Positions 46,429 through 55,126 of a stretch of 64,000 bases of DNA are shown piece by piece. The first letter of the stretch is position 1, and every line of letters begins with the position of its first letter. Source of the DNA: Albidovulum sp. GTDB taxonomy: Bacteria; Pseudomonadota; Alphaproteobacteria; Rhodobacterales; Rhodobacteraceae. The notes beneath the pieces were generated by a model, which was given only the letters and a program-made list of their open reading frames with translations, made no database searches and was not told the DNA's origin. The position numbers were made by a program, and so were the translations under genes. The DNA lies in NCBI GenBank assembly GCA_020637635.1, contig JACKKB010000003.1, forward strand, positions 372,001-436,000. Direction: 5' to 3'.

Positions 46429-47439
46429 TTGAGCGTTTGGGACAGATATCGGCTACGTTGGCGGCGCAAGAAGCTCCGCTACCGCGCCTATCGCCGGCGG
46501 CGCCAGCTCGATCCGGTCCGCCTCCGCACCGCCTCGATTGCCAGGAACGCGATCCTTGTCGCCGCCGTCCTGCGCAACGAACGCTCACTGCTGCCCTATT
46601 TCCTTCGCTACTACCGCCAGCTCGGCGTCGATCACTTTCTGATCGTCGACAACGGCTCCGACGACGGCTCGCGGGAATATCTCGAAGCCCAAAGCGATGT
46701 CTCGCTCTGGCACACCACCGCCAGCTACAAGTCGGCGCGCTTCGGCGTTGACTGGCTGAACTGGATCCTGATGCGCAACGGGGTCGGCCACTGGGTCCTG
46801 ACAGTCGATATCGACGAGTTCTTCATCTACCCTTTCTGCGACACGCGCCCGATCCGGGCCCTCACCGACTGGCTCGATACCTATCGTCTGCGCTCTTTCC
46901 CGGCGCTGGTCGTCGACATGTATCCCAAGGGGCACGTCGATCAGACGCCCTATCGCGAGGGCCAGAACCCTTTCGAGATTGCCGATCACTTCGACAGCGG
47001 CAACTACATGATCTCGCGCAATCCGCTCTACCAGAACCTCTGGATCCAGGGCGGTCCGCGCGCGCGCACGATGTTTGCCGACGCGCCGCACAACGCGCCC
47101 TCGCTGAACAAGATCCCGCTGGTCAAGTGGCGCTGGCCGGACTGCTATGCGAGTTCGACCCACATGCTTCTGCCTCGGTCGCTCAACCAGGTCTATGACG
47201 AGTGGGGCGGCGAGAAGGCTTCCGGCTGCCTGCTCCACGCAAAGTTCATCTCGACGCTCGGCGCCAAGGTGGCCGAAGAGCTTGCCCGGCGCGAACATTT
47301 CGCGGAAAGCCGCGAGTATCTGGCCTATTCAGAGACGCTTCGGTCGGGCGAAAGCCTCTGGTGCAAGTGGTCGGAGAAATACGTCAACTGGCGGCAGCTC
47401 GAAATTCTCGGCCTCATGTCCAAGGGCAACTGGGCATGA
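46429..47439 (+). CDS. Family 2-like glycosyltransferase
   Basis: 336-aa glycosyltransferase of the GT-A fold. The N-terminus is very basic (RYRLRWRRKKLRYRAYRRRR). The catalytic part opens with ILVAAVLRNERSLLPYFLRY and FLIVDNGSDDGSREYLE. The DxD metal motif is VLTVDIDEFFIY at about residue 125. The start codon is TTG 46429, with an AGAGGGGCGG run upstream. It overlaps the next gene by ATGA. Donor and acceptor sugars are unknown. It is part of a three-gene set (GT2-like, GT14-like, NodH-like sulfotransferase). Confidence 0.8.
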   Translation: MSVWDRYRLRWRRKKLRYRAYRRRRQLDPVRLRTASIARNAILVAAVLRNERSLLPYFLRYYRQLGVDHFLIVDNGSDDGSREYLEAQSDVSLWHTTASYKSARFGVDWLNWILMRNGVGHWVLTVDIDEFFIYPFCDTRPIRALTDWLDTYRLRSFPALVVDMYPKGHVDQTPYREGQNPFEIADHFDSGNYMISRNPLYQNLWIQGGPRARTMFADAPHNAPSLNKIPLVKWRWPDCYASSTHMLLPRSLNQVYDEWGGEKASGCLLHAKFISTLGAKVAEELARREHFAESREYLAYSETLRSGESLWCKWSEKYVNWRQLEILGLMSKGNWA

Positions 47440-49130
47440 GCCTCGGCTTCATCATGATGTGCCACACGGCGCTCGACCGGGCGGCGCAGGTCGCGCGCTA
47501 CTGGGCCGAAGATGCCTGCCCGGTAGTCATCCATGTCGACCGACGCACCCCGCCCGCCGACTACGAGCGGCTGGTCCGTTCCCTGGCCGATCTTGAAAAC
47601 GTCAGCTTCTCGCGACGCAGAGCCTGCGAATGGGGCACCTGGTCGCTGGTCGCCGCGACACAGGATGCAGCGATGCAACTGCTGCAGCGCCACCACGATG
47701 TGCGCCACTTCTATCTGGCATCGGGTGCCTGCCTGCCGCTGCGCCCCATAGGGGAGCTGAAGGCCTATCTCGATGCCCGGCCCCAGACCGATTTCATCGA
47801 GAGCGTGACGACCAGCGACGTGGTCTGGACCATCGGCGGGCTGCACGAGGAGCGATTCAGCCTGCGCTTCCCGTTTTCCTGGCGCAAGCAGCGGCGGCTC
47901 TTCGACGCCTATGTCGCGCTGCAGAGGCGCCTCGGGGTCAACCGCAAGGTGCCGCTTGGGCTGGAGCCCCATCTCGGCTCGCAATGGTGGTGTCTGACGC
48001 GGCAGACGCTGTCGGCCATTCTCGAAGATCCGAACAGGCCGCGGTTCGATGCCTATTTCCGGCGCGTCTGGATCCCCGACGAAAGCTATTTCCAGACCCT
48101 CGCGCGCCAGTATTCGATCAGCGTCGAGAGCCGCTCGCTGACGCTTTCCAAGTTCGACTACCTAGGCAAACCGCATATCTTCTACGACGATCACCTTCAG
48201 CTTCTGCGCCGATCGGATTGCTTCGTCGCGCGCAAGATCTGGCCCCATGCAGACAGGCTCTATTCCGCCTTTCTGACGCGCCAGATCGATCAGGGCGCGC
48301 GGGCCGAGCCGAACCCCGGCAAGATCGACCGGCTGTTCGCCATGGCGGTCGAACGGCGCACGCGGGGTCGCGCCGGCCTCTACATGCAAAGCCGCTTTCC
48401 ACGTCGCGACCACGAGAACGGCAAGACCAGCGCCCCCTATTCGGTGTTCCACGGTTTTTCCGATCTCTTCGAGAACTTCGACCTCTGGCTTACCAAGGTC
48501 ATCGGCTGCCGGGCGCACGGACATATCTTCGGCCCGGACGGGGTCGAATTTGCCGGCGGCGAGACGGTGTTCAACGGGGCGCTCAGCGACAGCGCGAAGT
48601 TGCGCGACTACAATCCGCAATCCTTCCTGACCAATCTCGTGTGGAACACCCGCGGCGAGCGCCAGTGCTTCCAGTTCTCCCCGCGCGACAACCAGGCCTG
48701 CAACTGGTTCATGGCGACGGATCCGAACGCGCAGATTTCGGTCATCTCGGGCGCCTGGGCGGTTCCGCTCTTCCGGTCGAACCTCAACTTCTCCGAGATC
48801 CGCAAGGAAGCCGCCCGGTTGCAGAAGATCGAGACCGAGCACCTGCACATCCTGCGCACGATGTATGTCAAGGCACGCACGCGGATCTGGACCATGGCGG
48901 AGTTCATCGAGAGCCCGATGGAAGCGCTGCAGCCGATCGTCGACGAGATCCGGCCGCGGGCGCACCGCCAGCTGACCGAGGCGCCGCGGCTCGTCGAACT
49001 GGCCGGCTTCGGACAGTTCCTGCAGAATCTCAAGAACCAGGGCATGCAGCCGACCCTCATGGGCGATTTCCCTGTTTCGGTCGAATCCCGCCCCGCGCCG
49101 GAGCGCGGCCGCCCGTTCATCGTGCGCTAG
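47436..49130 (+). CDS. Core-2/I-branching-like (GT14) glycosyltransferase with C-terminal extension
   Basis: 564-aa protein. The first ~300 residues resemble Core-2/I-branching beta-1,6-N-acetylglucosaminyltransferases of family GT14: FIMMCHTALDRAAQVARYWA, VVIHVDRRTP, SRRRACEWGTWSLVAATQDA, FYLASGACLPLRP, GSQWWCLTR and WIPDESYFQTLA. The last ~250 residues form an additional domain seen with such enzymes in rhodobacteria (DUF5927 in my recollection). It begins near SVFHGFSDLFENFDLWLTKV and includes GDFPVSVES at the end. The start is ATG 47436, within the stop of the preceding gene. The likely role is transfer or branching in an extracellular glycan. Confidence 0.8.
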   Translation: MSLGFIMMCHTALDRAAQVARYWAEDACPVVIHVDRRTPPADYERLVRSLADLENVSFSRRRACEWGTWSLVAATQDAAMQLLQRHHDVRHFYLASGACLPLRPIGELKAYLDARPQTDFIESVTTSDVVWTIGGLHEERFSLRFPFSWRKQRRLFDAYVALQRRLGVNRKVPLGLEPHLGSQWWCLTRQTLSAILEDPNRPRFDAYFRRVWIPDESYFQTLARQYSISVESRSLTLSKFDYLGKPHIFYDDHLQLLRRSDCFVARKIWPHADRLYSAFLTRQIDQGARAEPNPGKIDRLFAMAVERRTRGRAGLYMQSRFPRRDHENGKTSAPYSVFHGFSDLFENFDLWLTKVIGCRAHGHIFGPDGVEFAGGETVFNGALSDSAKLRDYNPQSFLTNLVWNTRGERQCFQFSPRDNQACNWFMATDPNAQISVISGAWAVPLFRSNLNFSEIRKEAARLQKIETEHLHILRTMYVKARTRIWTMAEFIESPMEALQPIVDEIRPRAHRQLTEAPRLVELAGFGQFLQNLKNQGMQPTLMGDFPVSVESRPAPERGRPFIVR

Positions 49131-49139
49131 GGTGGTCCG

Positions 49140-50561
49140 GTGACCGCAAAGTTCGACTGCTTCGTGATCTTCGCCGAGATGCGCACCGGCTCGAACCTGC
49201 TGGAGGCGACGCTGGCACAGGTGCCGGGGCTTTTCCCGCATGGCGAGATCTTCAATCCCGATCATCTGGGTGGCCCCAAGGTGAATGACGTCTTCGCCAT
49301 GTCCATGGCCGACCGTCTCGCCCGGCCGATGGATCTTCTGGAACGGCTGCGCGCGGCCGACGGTCTGAACGGCTTCCGTTTCTTCTTCGATCACGAGCCG
49401 CGCGTGCTCGACGCGATCCTTGCCGATCCGCGCTGCGCCAAGATCGTGCTGACACGCAACCCGGTCGATTGCTACATCAGCCTGAAGATCGCCTACAACA
49501 CCGATCGCTGGCAGCTGACCGATGTGAAGGACCGGATCGTCTGGAAGCCGCCCTTCAAGCCCGCCGAGTTCGAGGCCTTCCTCGAGGAACGGCAGCAGTT
49601 CCAGATCCGCCTCCTGAACGCCCTGCAAGTCAGCGGCCAGACGGCCTTCTATCTCGACTACGAGGATTCGACGCAGCCCGACGTGATCAACGGGCTCTTG
49701 CAGTTTCTCGGCCTCGATCACCGGATCGACCGCATTTCCGACGATCTCGTGCGGCAAAACCCCGAGGAGATGGCCGACAAGGTCCGGAACTTCCCCGAGA
49801 TGGAGGCGGCACTTGCACGGATCGACTGGGCGAACCTCGCGCGCACTCCGAACTTCGAGCCGCGCCGAGGTCCCGGCGTGCCGCGCGCCATCGCCGCGGC
49901 CGGGGCACCGCTGCTCTATTTGCCGCTCCTGCCCTTCTCCGACGCGCATCTGCGCGACTGGCTCGCCCGCGCCGGCACCGGCGGCACTGTCGAGAACTTC
50001 ACCCAGAAGACCCTGCGCGCCTGGAAGCGCAAGACGCCGGGGCATCGCAGCTTCACCGTGCTCCGCCACCCGCTGATGCGCGCCAACGACAGTTTCGGCG
50101 CGCTGCTGACGGCGCCGGGGCTTGCCGATATCCGCGCGACGCTGCGCGCGAACTACGCCCTGCCGCTGCCGCCCGAGGACGAAATCGCCGCGATGGATGC
50201 CGAAAGCTACCGCGCGGCGCTGCTCGCGTTTCTCGGCTTCGTGAAGCTCAACCTCAACGGCCAGACAGGCCTTCGCCAGGACGCGCTCTGGGGCACGCAG
50301 TGGGCGCTCGTCAGCGGGCTCGCGACGTTCGTCGCGCCGGATTTCCTGCTGCGCGAGGAGACACTGGCAGAGGAGCTCGAACACATCGCGCGATGCACCG
50401 GCTCGAACGCGGCCCCGCTGGGTCTTCCCGGTGCCGGCACGGGGCTGCACCGCATCGAGGCGATCTACGGCCGCGATCTCGAGGACGCCTGCCGTGATAC
50501 CTACCGGCGCGACTACATGTCTTTCGGATTCGGTGCCCTCGGGCGCGCGGGACCCGGCTAA
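49140..50561 (+). CDS. NodH-like sulfotransferase with a second, degenerate sulfotransferase domain
   Basis: 473-aa protein. The N-terminal half resembles the NodH/Stf0-type sulfotransferases. The 5'-phosphosulfate loop is FAEMRTGSNLLEATL (Arg15 to Ser18), and the 3'-phosphate motif is IVLTRNPVDCYISLKIA (Arg106, Ser114). The C-terminal half (about 260-470) follows the plan of a second sulfotransferase: SFTVLRHPLMRANDSF as its 3'-phosphate motif and a typical end RRDYMSFGFG. Its expected phosphosulfate loop is replaced by LYLPLLPFSDAHLRDW, without the Lys-Thr/Ser pair. The start is GTG 49140. It is convergent with ptsN (5-base gap). The acceptor is unknown, probably a glycan given the neighbours. 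Confidence 0.78.
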   Translation: MTAKFDCFVIFAEMRTGSNLLEATLAQVPGLFPHGEIFNPDHLGGPKVNDVFAMSMADRLARPMDLLERLRAADGLNGFRFFFDHEPRVLDAILADPRCAKIVLTRNPVDCYISLKIAYNTDRWQLTDVKDRIVWKPPFKPAEFEAFLEERQQFQIRLLNALQVSGQTAFYLDYEDSTQPDVINGLLQFLGLDHRIDRISDDLVRQNPEEMADKVRNFPEMEAALARIDWANLARTPNFEPRRGPGVPRAIAAAGAPLLYLPLLPFSDAHLRDWLARAGTGGTVENFTQKTLRAWKRKTPGHRSFTVLRHPLMRANDSFGALLTAPGLADIRATLRANYALPLPPEDEIAAMDAESYRAALLAFLGFVKLNLNGQTGLRQDALWGTQWALVSGLATFVAPDFLLREETLAEELEHIARCTGSNAAPLGLPGAGTGLHRIEAIYGRDLEDACRDTYRRDYMSFGFGALGRAGPG

Positions 50562-50566
50562 CCGCT

Positions 50567-51034
50567 TCAGGCCGCCTGGGTGTTGCCGCGCGCCTCGGTG
50601 AGCACCGCGTGCAGCGCGGCAGGGTCGTCGTTGGCGCGCAACTTCGCGCAGGTCGCCGCATCGCGCATCGTGCGAGAGACGAGCGCCAGCGCCTTCAGAT
50701 GTTCCACTCCTGCGTCCTTGGGCGCGAAGAGCGCGAAGACCAGATCGACCGGCTGTCGGTCGACGGCATCGAAATCGAGCGGTTTCTCCAGCTTGAGAAA
50801 CACCCCGACAACCCGGTCGAGCGTTTCGAGCCTTGCATGCGGCAGCGCCACGCCGTGGCCGACGCCGGTCGGCCCGAGGCTCTCGCGTTCCTGCAGGGCG
50901 TCAACGGTTTCGGCCGCGGTGAGACCGTAGACCGCCTGCGCGAGTTCGCCCAGATCGTGGAACAACCGCTTCTTGCTGGTCGCATTGGCGGCCACCCGGA
51001 TCGCCGCCGGTTTCAGGAGACTGGAAAGGTCCAT
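50567..51034 (-). CDS. ptsN: Nitrogen-regulatory PTS protein EIIA-Ntr
   Basis: 155-aa PTS EIIA domain of the fructose/mannitol type. It is phosphorylated through PtsP-NPr and regulates metabolism and transport rather than carrying sugar. The phospho-acceptor His66 sits in GVGHGVALPHARLETL. The region ALQERESLGPTGVGHG is the family's signature, and FALFAPKDAGVEHLKALALV is typical of the C-terminal half. It follows hpf by 35 bases on the same strand. In many alphaproteobacteria this pair follows rpoN, which is not present here. Confidence 0.94.
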   Translation of the reverse strand: MDLSSLLKPAAIRVAANATSKKRLFHDLGELAQAVYGLTAAETVDALQERESLGPTGVGHGVALPHARLETLDRVVGVFLKLEKPLDFDAVDRQPVDLVFALFAPKDAGVEHLKALALVSRTMRDAATCAKLRANDDPAALHAVLTEARGNTQAA

Positions 51035-51069
51035 CTGATATTTGTCTCGCGCCTAAGGTCCGGCGCGCC

Positions 51070-51645
51070 CTATCTGCTGGCCGAAGGGTCGATCCAGCCC
51101 ACGTTGCCATCATCCCGGCGGTGCACCACGTTCACGCCACCGCTCTTCTCGTTGCGGAAGACCAGAACCGACAGACCCGAAAGCTCCATCTGCATGACCG
51201 CCTCTCCGACCGAAAGCGAAGGAATCTTCGTCTCCATCTCGGCGATGATCATGGGTTGCAGCGTTTCGGGCTCCGAATCTCCGGTCTCACCGTTCGCGGC
51301 GAGCACATACATGGGCGCTTCGGCGAATTCAACCGGCTCCGCTCGTTCCTTGTGGTGATCCTTGAGCCGGCGCTTGTAGCGACGCAGCTGCTTGTCCATC
51401 TTTTCGCGGCAGGCGTCGAAGGCCGCATAGATCTCGTTGGCACTGCCACGCGCGGCGGCAGTCAGCCCGGTCGACAGATGCACAGTCGTCTCGCAGACGA
51501 ACTCATGCGCATTTCGGGAAAAGGCGACCGTGGCATCCGTCGGGCGCTGAGAATACTTCTCCACCGTCTCGCCCAGCTCGGATTTGACATGGGCCTGCAA
51601 CGCATCGCCGATGTCGATCTGCTTGCCACTGATCTGATACCGCAT
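51070..51645 (-). CDS. hpf: Ribosome hibernation promoting factor, long form
   Basis: 191-aa long-type HPF/RaiA that joins 70S ribosomes into inactive dimers in stationary phase. The N-terminal ribosome-binding domain starts MRYQISGKQIDIGDALQAHV and includes DATVAFSRNAHEFVCETTVH. The C-terminal dimerisation domain is present (MQMELSGLSVLVFRNEKSGG and RRDDGNVGWIDP). ATG 51645 has a strong TAAGGAGAAG site upstream. A TTGACA element is seen about 190 bases upstream on the same strand without a convincing -10. Confidence 0.95.
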   Translation of the reverse strand: MRYQISGKQIDIGDALQAHVKSELGETVEKYSQRPTDATVAFSRNAHEFVCETTVHLSTGLTAAARGSANEIYAAFDACREKMDKQLRRYKRRLKDHHKERAEPVEFAEAPMYVLAANGETGDSEPETLQPMIIAEMETKIPSLSVGEAVMQMELSGLSVLVFRNEKSGGVNVVHRRDDGNVGWIDPSASR

Positions 51646-52254
51646 GGCTTCTCCTTACGCCGTGGATGAAGCTGTGCCGACAACGCCGGCGCAGCACTCG
51701 ATAGACTGGGGGATATTGGGGTTTTTCCGTTGCATGTCTTATGGTTGGTCGGTCGCGGAAGCCCGGGGCGTGCAGCGGCCGTTGGATGAGGGGTTGCGCA
51801 TGCATTTGCCATATTTGGCGCCATTTCGACGCGATCTGTCAACGCCCTCCTTCGTCTGCGGGGCATGAATCTCCGATCTGCATGGGGCACGCTCGCCGCT
51901 CCGCTGGCATGAGGGACGCCGTGACTGCTTGCGACCGGATCCGCCGCGACTTCGGGCGCGGCATTGATGGCCACATCGCTGAAACGCGCCCCGAGCGGGA
52001 ACACGCGGTCGTCTCAAACCAGCGGCTTGCCGGCGATTGCAGGGCTCGGGTTAGATGCATTCAACCATGGCTCGGCTGCCGCTGCGGCCCGCTACGGCGG
52101 CTGTGCGGCAGCCCCGGGGGTCACACAGGAATGTGCACTGATGAGCAACTATCAGTTTTCCGACGCGCAACAATGTCTCATGGCGCGCTGCTGGGCAGCG
52201 CCGGCGTCTGGCGCCGCGCGAACGGTCAGGCGGCGAGGCGCCATCTCCGGGCCG
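51646..52254. other. Gene-free 609-bp stretch between lptB and hpf
   Basis: No credible gene is seen. The ORFs in it are short, overlap each other on both strands, and are rich in Arg/Cys/Ser as expected for out-of-frame GC-rich DNA. On the minus strand a TTGACA (51842-51837) lies upstream of hpf. I found no trace of the sigma-54 amino-terminal or RpoN-box protein motifs, although rpoN often occupies this place in alphaproteobacteria. Confidence 0.6.
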
Positions 52255-53016
52255 TCAGTAGATGCGGAAGCTCTGCCCGAGGTAGACCCGACGGACGTTC
52301 TCGTCGCGCACCACCTCGTCCGCAGTGCCGCTCATGAGAACCGCGCCGTCGTGCAGGATATAGGCGCGGTCGACGATCTCGAGCGTCTCGCGCACGTTGT
52401 GATCGGTGATGAGCACGCCGATCCCGCGTTCCTTCAGATCGTGCACGAGATTGCGGATATCGCCGACCGAGATCGGGTCGACGCCGGCGAAGGGCTCGTC
52501 GAGCAGAAGATATTTCGGATCGGCGGCAAGACAGCGGGCAATCTCGACCCGCCGCCGTTCACCGCCGGATAGCGCGATCGCCGGGGCGTGGCGCAGATGC
52601 GTCATGGAGAATTCCGACAGCAGCTCCTCGAGCCGTTCGCGGCGCTTGTGGGTGTCCGAGACCGCGATCTCGAGAACGGCGAGGATGTTGTCCTCGACCG
52701 AGAGCCCGCGAAATATCGAGACTTCCTGCGGCAGATAGCCGATGCCGAGCCGGGCACGGCGATACATCGGCAGCCCGGTGACATCGCGGCCGTCGATCAC
52801 GACCTGGCCGGAATCGGGGGCGATCAGGCCGGCGATGTTGTAAAAGCAGGTGGTCTTGCCCGACCCGTTCGGCCCGAGCAGCGCCACGACCTCGCCGCGC
52901 GACAGCTCCAGAGACACGTCGCGGATCACCGGCCGCCGGCGATAGCTCTTGCGCAGGTGAAGCACCTGCAGGCCCGGCCGTCCTTCGGTCACGCGCAACT
53001 CGGGCTGCGGCGCCAT
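52255..53016 (-). CDS. lptB: LPS export ABC transporter ATPase LptB
   Basis: 253-aa ATPase of the LptB2FG complex that extracts LPS from the inner membrane. Walker A is LLGPNGSGKTTCFYNIAG, the Q-loop region is YLPQEVSIFRGLSVEDN, the signature is ALSGGERRRVEIARCLA, Walker B is YLLLDEPFAGVDPISVG, and the H-loop is VLITDHNVRETLE. Its start codon shares one base with the lptA stop (TGATG). LptF and LptG are not in the window. Confidence 0.96.
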   Translation of the reverse strand: MAPQPELRVTEGRPGLQVLHLRKSYRRRPVIRDVSLELSRGEVVALLGPNGSGKTTCFYNIAGLIAPDSGQVVIDGRDVTGLPMYRRARLGIGYLPQEVSIFRGLSVEDNILAVLEIAVSDTHKRRERLEELLSEFSMTHLRHAPAIALSGGERRRVEIARCLAADPKYLLLDEPFAGVDPISVGDIRNLVHDLKERGIGVLITDHNVRETLEIVDRAYILHDGAVLMSGTADEVVRDENVRRVYLGQSFRIY

Positions 53017-53513
53017 CAGTTGCCCCCCGGATTGAGAATCGTCTTCACCCGGCCCTCCATCTGGCCCAACCCGGTCTTCAGGTCGACGACCAGCTTCTGG
53101 CCGGCCAGCGTGTTCGTCCCCTGCGTGAGCAGAACGTCGCCGGTCATGACAACTTCGCCCGCTTCGACGGTATAGACCGCTTCCTGCGCCTCGGCGGCCT
53201 CGGTCGGGCTGACAAGCGTCACCCCCCCGGTTGCGTGCAGCTTCTCGATCCGGCGCTGATCGCCCTTCACGTAGACGACTTCCAGTTCCGCCGCCGTGAG
53301 CCGCATGTCGCCCTGAATCACGATGACATTGCCCTTGAAGGTCGCAAGACCGTCCGGCTGGCTCACATCGAGACTGTCCGAGGTGACCTCGACCGGAAGC
53401 GTCGTGTCCGTCTTGATCCCGCCGAACGCGACACTCGCCCCCTGGGCACGAACCCCACCCGCCCCCAGAACGAGGCAGATCGCAACGATCAGCGCTGTTG
53501 CCTGTCTGCTCAT
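53016..53513 (-). CDS. lptA: LPS periplasmic bridge protein LptA
   Basis: 165-aa periplasmic OstA-like protein with a signal peptide (TALIVAICLVLGAGGVRAQG). The beta-jellyroll region contains VEVTSDSLDVSQPDGLATFK, GNVIVIQGDMRLTAAELEV and MTGDVLLTQGTNTLAGQKLV, typical of LptA filaments carrying LPS across the periplasm. It starts inside the lptC stop (ATGA) and ends inside the lptB start. Confidence 0.92.
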   Translation of the reverse strand: MSRQATALIVAICLVLGAGGVRAQGASVAFGGIKTDTTLPVEVTSDSLDVSQPDGLATFKGNVIVIQGDMRLTAAELEVVYVKGDQRRIEKLHATGGVTLVSPTEAAEAQEAVYTVEAGEVVMTGDVLLTQGTNTLAGQKLVVDLKTGLGQMEGRVKTILNPGGN

Positions 53514-54130
53514 GGTTGGTCCTTCTCAGGCGGCTGATAGATGAGCCGCACCTTGTTGCTCAGGTTCAGAAGATAGCCGGGAACTCCGGCGTCAGTGTGA
53601 CTGATTTTCATCCGTCCCGCATCGATCTTGCCGAACGGCGCATCGACGCTCACGGGCCCTTCGGACAACAGCTCGGTCCGGTCGAGCGCCGCGTCGAGCG
53701 CGTCGGAGACGAGCCTGTAGCCCGAGGAGAGAAGGACAACCACGCCATCGGTAAGGTGCAGCCGGCCCGTGGCGCGGTCGACAAGTCCGCCCTTTGCCGT
53801 CACGTCGATGCCAAGCCCGTTCGGCGTATCTATGCGCACGGTCATCTCTTCGGCGGTGGCAGGCGCATCGGGCGTCGGACCGGGCCGCGCCGAGCTGGCA
53901 TCGAGCCTCAGCGCCGCACCGTCGTCGGTAAGACCGGAGTATTCGGGCATCGTCATCCGCGGATCGCGCACCAGATCGCCGATCTGCGCATCCGTTGCCG
54001 CCAGATTGTCCGCGGTATGCGGCTGGCGCGACAGCAGGAACAAAGTCGAAAGGATCGCCAGCGCCAGGAGCGGCAGCAGGATCTTGAGCCGCCGTACAAG
54101 CTCGGAATGGATGTCGCGGACCACTGCCAT
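53510..54130 (-). CDS. lptC: LPS export protein LptC
   Basis: 206-aa bitopic protein with one N-terminal membrane helix (KILLPLLALAILSTLFLLSR, about 16-35) and a periplasmic beta-jellyroll (DGAALRLDASSARPGP, GLGIDVTAKGGLVDRATGRL). It receives LPS from LptBFG and hands it to LptA. Overall identity in this family is low, and the call rests on size, topology and the position immediately upstream of lptA-lptB. It starts 3 bases after kdsD. Confidence 0.88.
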   Translation of the reverse strand: MAVVRDIHSELVRRLKILLPLLALAILSTLFLLSRQPHTADNLAATDAQIGDLVRDPRMTMPEYSGLTDDGAALRLDASSARPGPTPDAPATAEEMTVRIDTPNGLGIDVTAKGGLVDRATGRLHLTDGVVVLLSSGYRLVSDALDAALDRTELLSEGPVSVDAPFGKIDAGRMKISHTDAGVPGYLLNLSNKVRLIYQPPEKDQP

Positions 54131-54133
54131 CGC

Positions 54134-55126
54134 CTAGATCACGCCCGCGCGCAGGCAGTCGTGGATGTTCAGGATCCCGGCCGCGCGGCCGTCGCCCTCG
54201 GGGTCGACGACGAAGAGGCAGGTGATCTTGCGATCCTTCATGATCGCGACCGCCGTCTCGGCAATCGCACCGGGGGCCACCACGCGCGGCGCGCGGGTCA
54301 TGACCGCGCCGGCCGTCCGGTCGAGCAACCCGGCCATGTTGCGCCTGAGGTCGCCGTCGGTGATGATTCCGGCGAGCCGGGACTGGGCATCGGTCACGCC
54401 GACGACCCCGAAACCCTTGCGGCTCATCTCCAGGAGCGCCTCGCCCATCGGAGTCTCGGCGACAACGAGCGGCACGGCATCGCCGCCGTGCATGAGGTCA
54501 GCCACCTTCAGGAGCCGCGCGCCAAGCCGCCCGCCGGGGTGGAATGCGCGGAAGTGATCGGCGGTGAAGCGGCGGTGCTCCATGAGCACGACCGCCAGCG
54601 CATCTCCAAGCGCGAGCGTCATCGTCGTCGAGGTCGTGGGCACCACGCCGGTGCCGCAGGCCTCGTCCGCATCCGGCAGGACGATCGCCACGTCGGACTG
54701 CCTGAGAAGCGTGGACCCTTCACGGCTCGCCACCCCGACGAGCGGGATCGAATAGCGGCGGGTATGGGCGATGATGTCGGACAGTTCGGGCGTCTCGCCC
54801 GAGTTCGACAGGATGAGAACGAGGTCGCCCTCGGCGATCATGCCGAGATCGCCGTGGCTCGCCTCGGCCGGATGGACATATTGCGCCGGCGTCCCGGTCG
54901 AGGCCAGCGTCGCGGCGATCTTGCGCGCCACATGTCCCGACTTGCCCATGCCCGAAACGATCACCCGGCCGCGCACCGCGAGGATGCGCTCGACCGCCTC
55001 GGCAAAGCTGTCGCCGATGGAGTTCGCCAGCATGTCGAGCCCGCGCGCCTCGATCCCGATGACTCGCCGGGCGGTGGCCAGGAACACCTCGGTCGGGCGT
55101 TCAGTGGGTGAAGATGTCGGCGCCAT
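54134..55126 (-). CDS. kdsD: Arabinose-5-phosphate isomerase (KpsF/GutQ family)
   Basis: 330-aa enzyme turning ribulose-5-phosphate into arabinose-5-phosphate, the first step of Kdo synthesis. The SIS domain shows VIVSGMGKSGHVARKIAATL, HGDLGMIAEGDLVLILSNSG and PTTSTTMTLALGDALAVVLM. Two CBS domains follow (VADLMHGGDAVPLVVAETP and VMTRAPRVVAPGAIAETAV). ATG 55126 lies 26 bases inside the rnd gene; the chosen start gives the usual length. The KdsB product downstream of this path is encoded near 43.7 kb. Confidence 0.94.
   Translation of the reverse strand: MAPTSSPTERPTEVFLATARRVIGIEARGLDMLANSIGDSFAEAVERILAVRGRVIVSGMGKSGHVARKIAATLASTGTPAQYVHPAEASHGDLGMIAEGDLVLILSNSGETPELSDIIAHTRRYSIPLVGVASREGSTLLRQSDVAIVLPDADEACGTGVVPTTSTTMTLALGDALAVVLMEHRRFTADHFRAFHPGGRLGARLLKVADLMHGGDAVPLVVAETPMGEALLEMSRKGFGVVGVTDAQSRLAGIITDGDLRRNMAGLLDRTAGAVMTRAPRVVAPGAIAETAVAIMKDRKITCLFVVDPEGDGRAAGILNIHDCLRAGVI

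Noticed and set aside
46429..46431. Choice of a later ATG start for the family 2-like glycosyltransferase
   Set aside because: The TTG start has a ribosome-site-like AGAGGGGCGG upstream, and the catalytic domain begins soon after the basic N-terminus. A later start would remove the conserved first strand.
51646..52254. Remnant of rpoN in the lptB-hpf gap
   Set aside because: No reading frame in the gap shows sigma-54 N-terminal Gln/Leu-rich or RpoN-box features. At 609 bp it is also less than half the length of rpoN.
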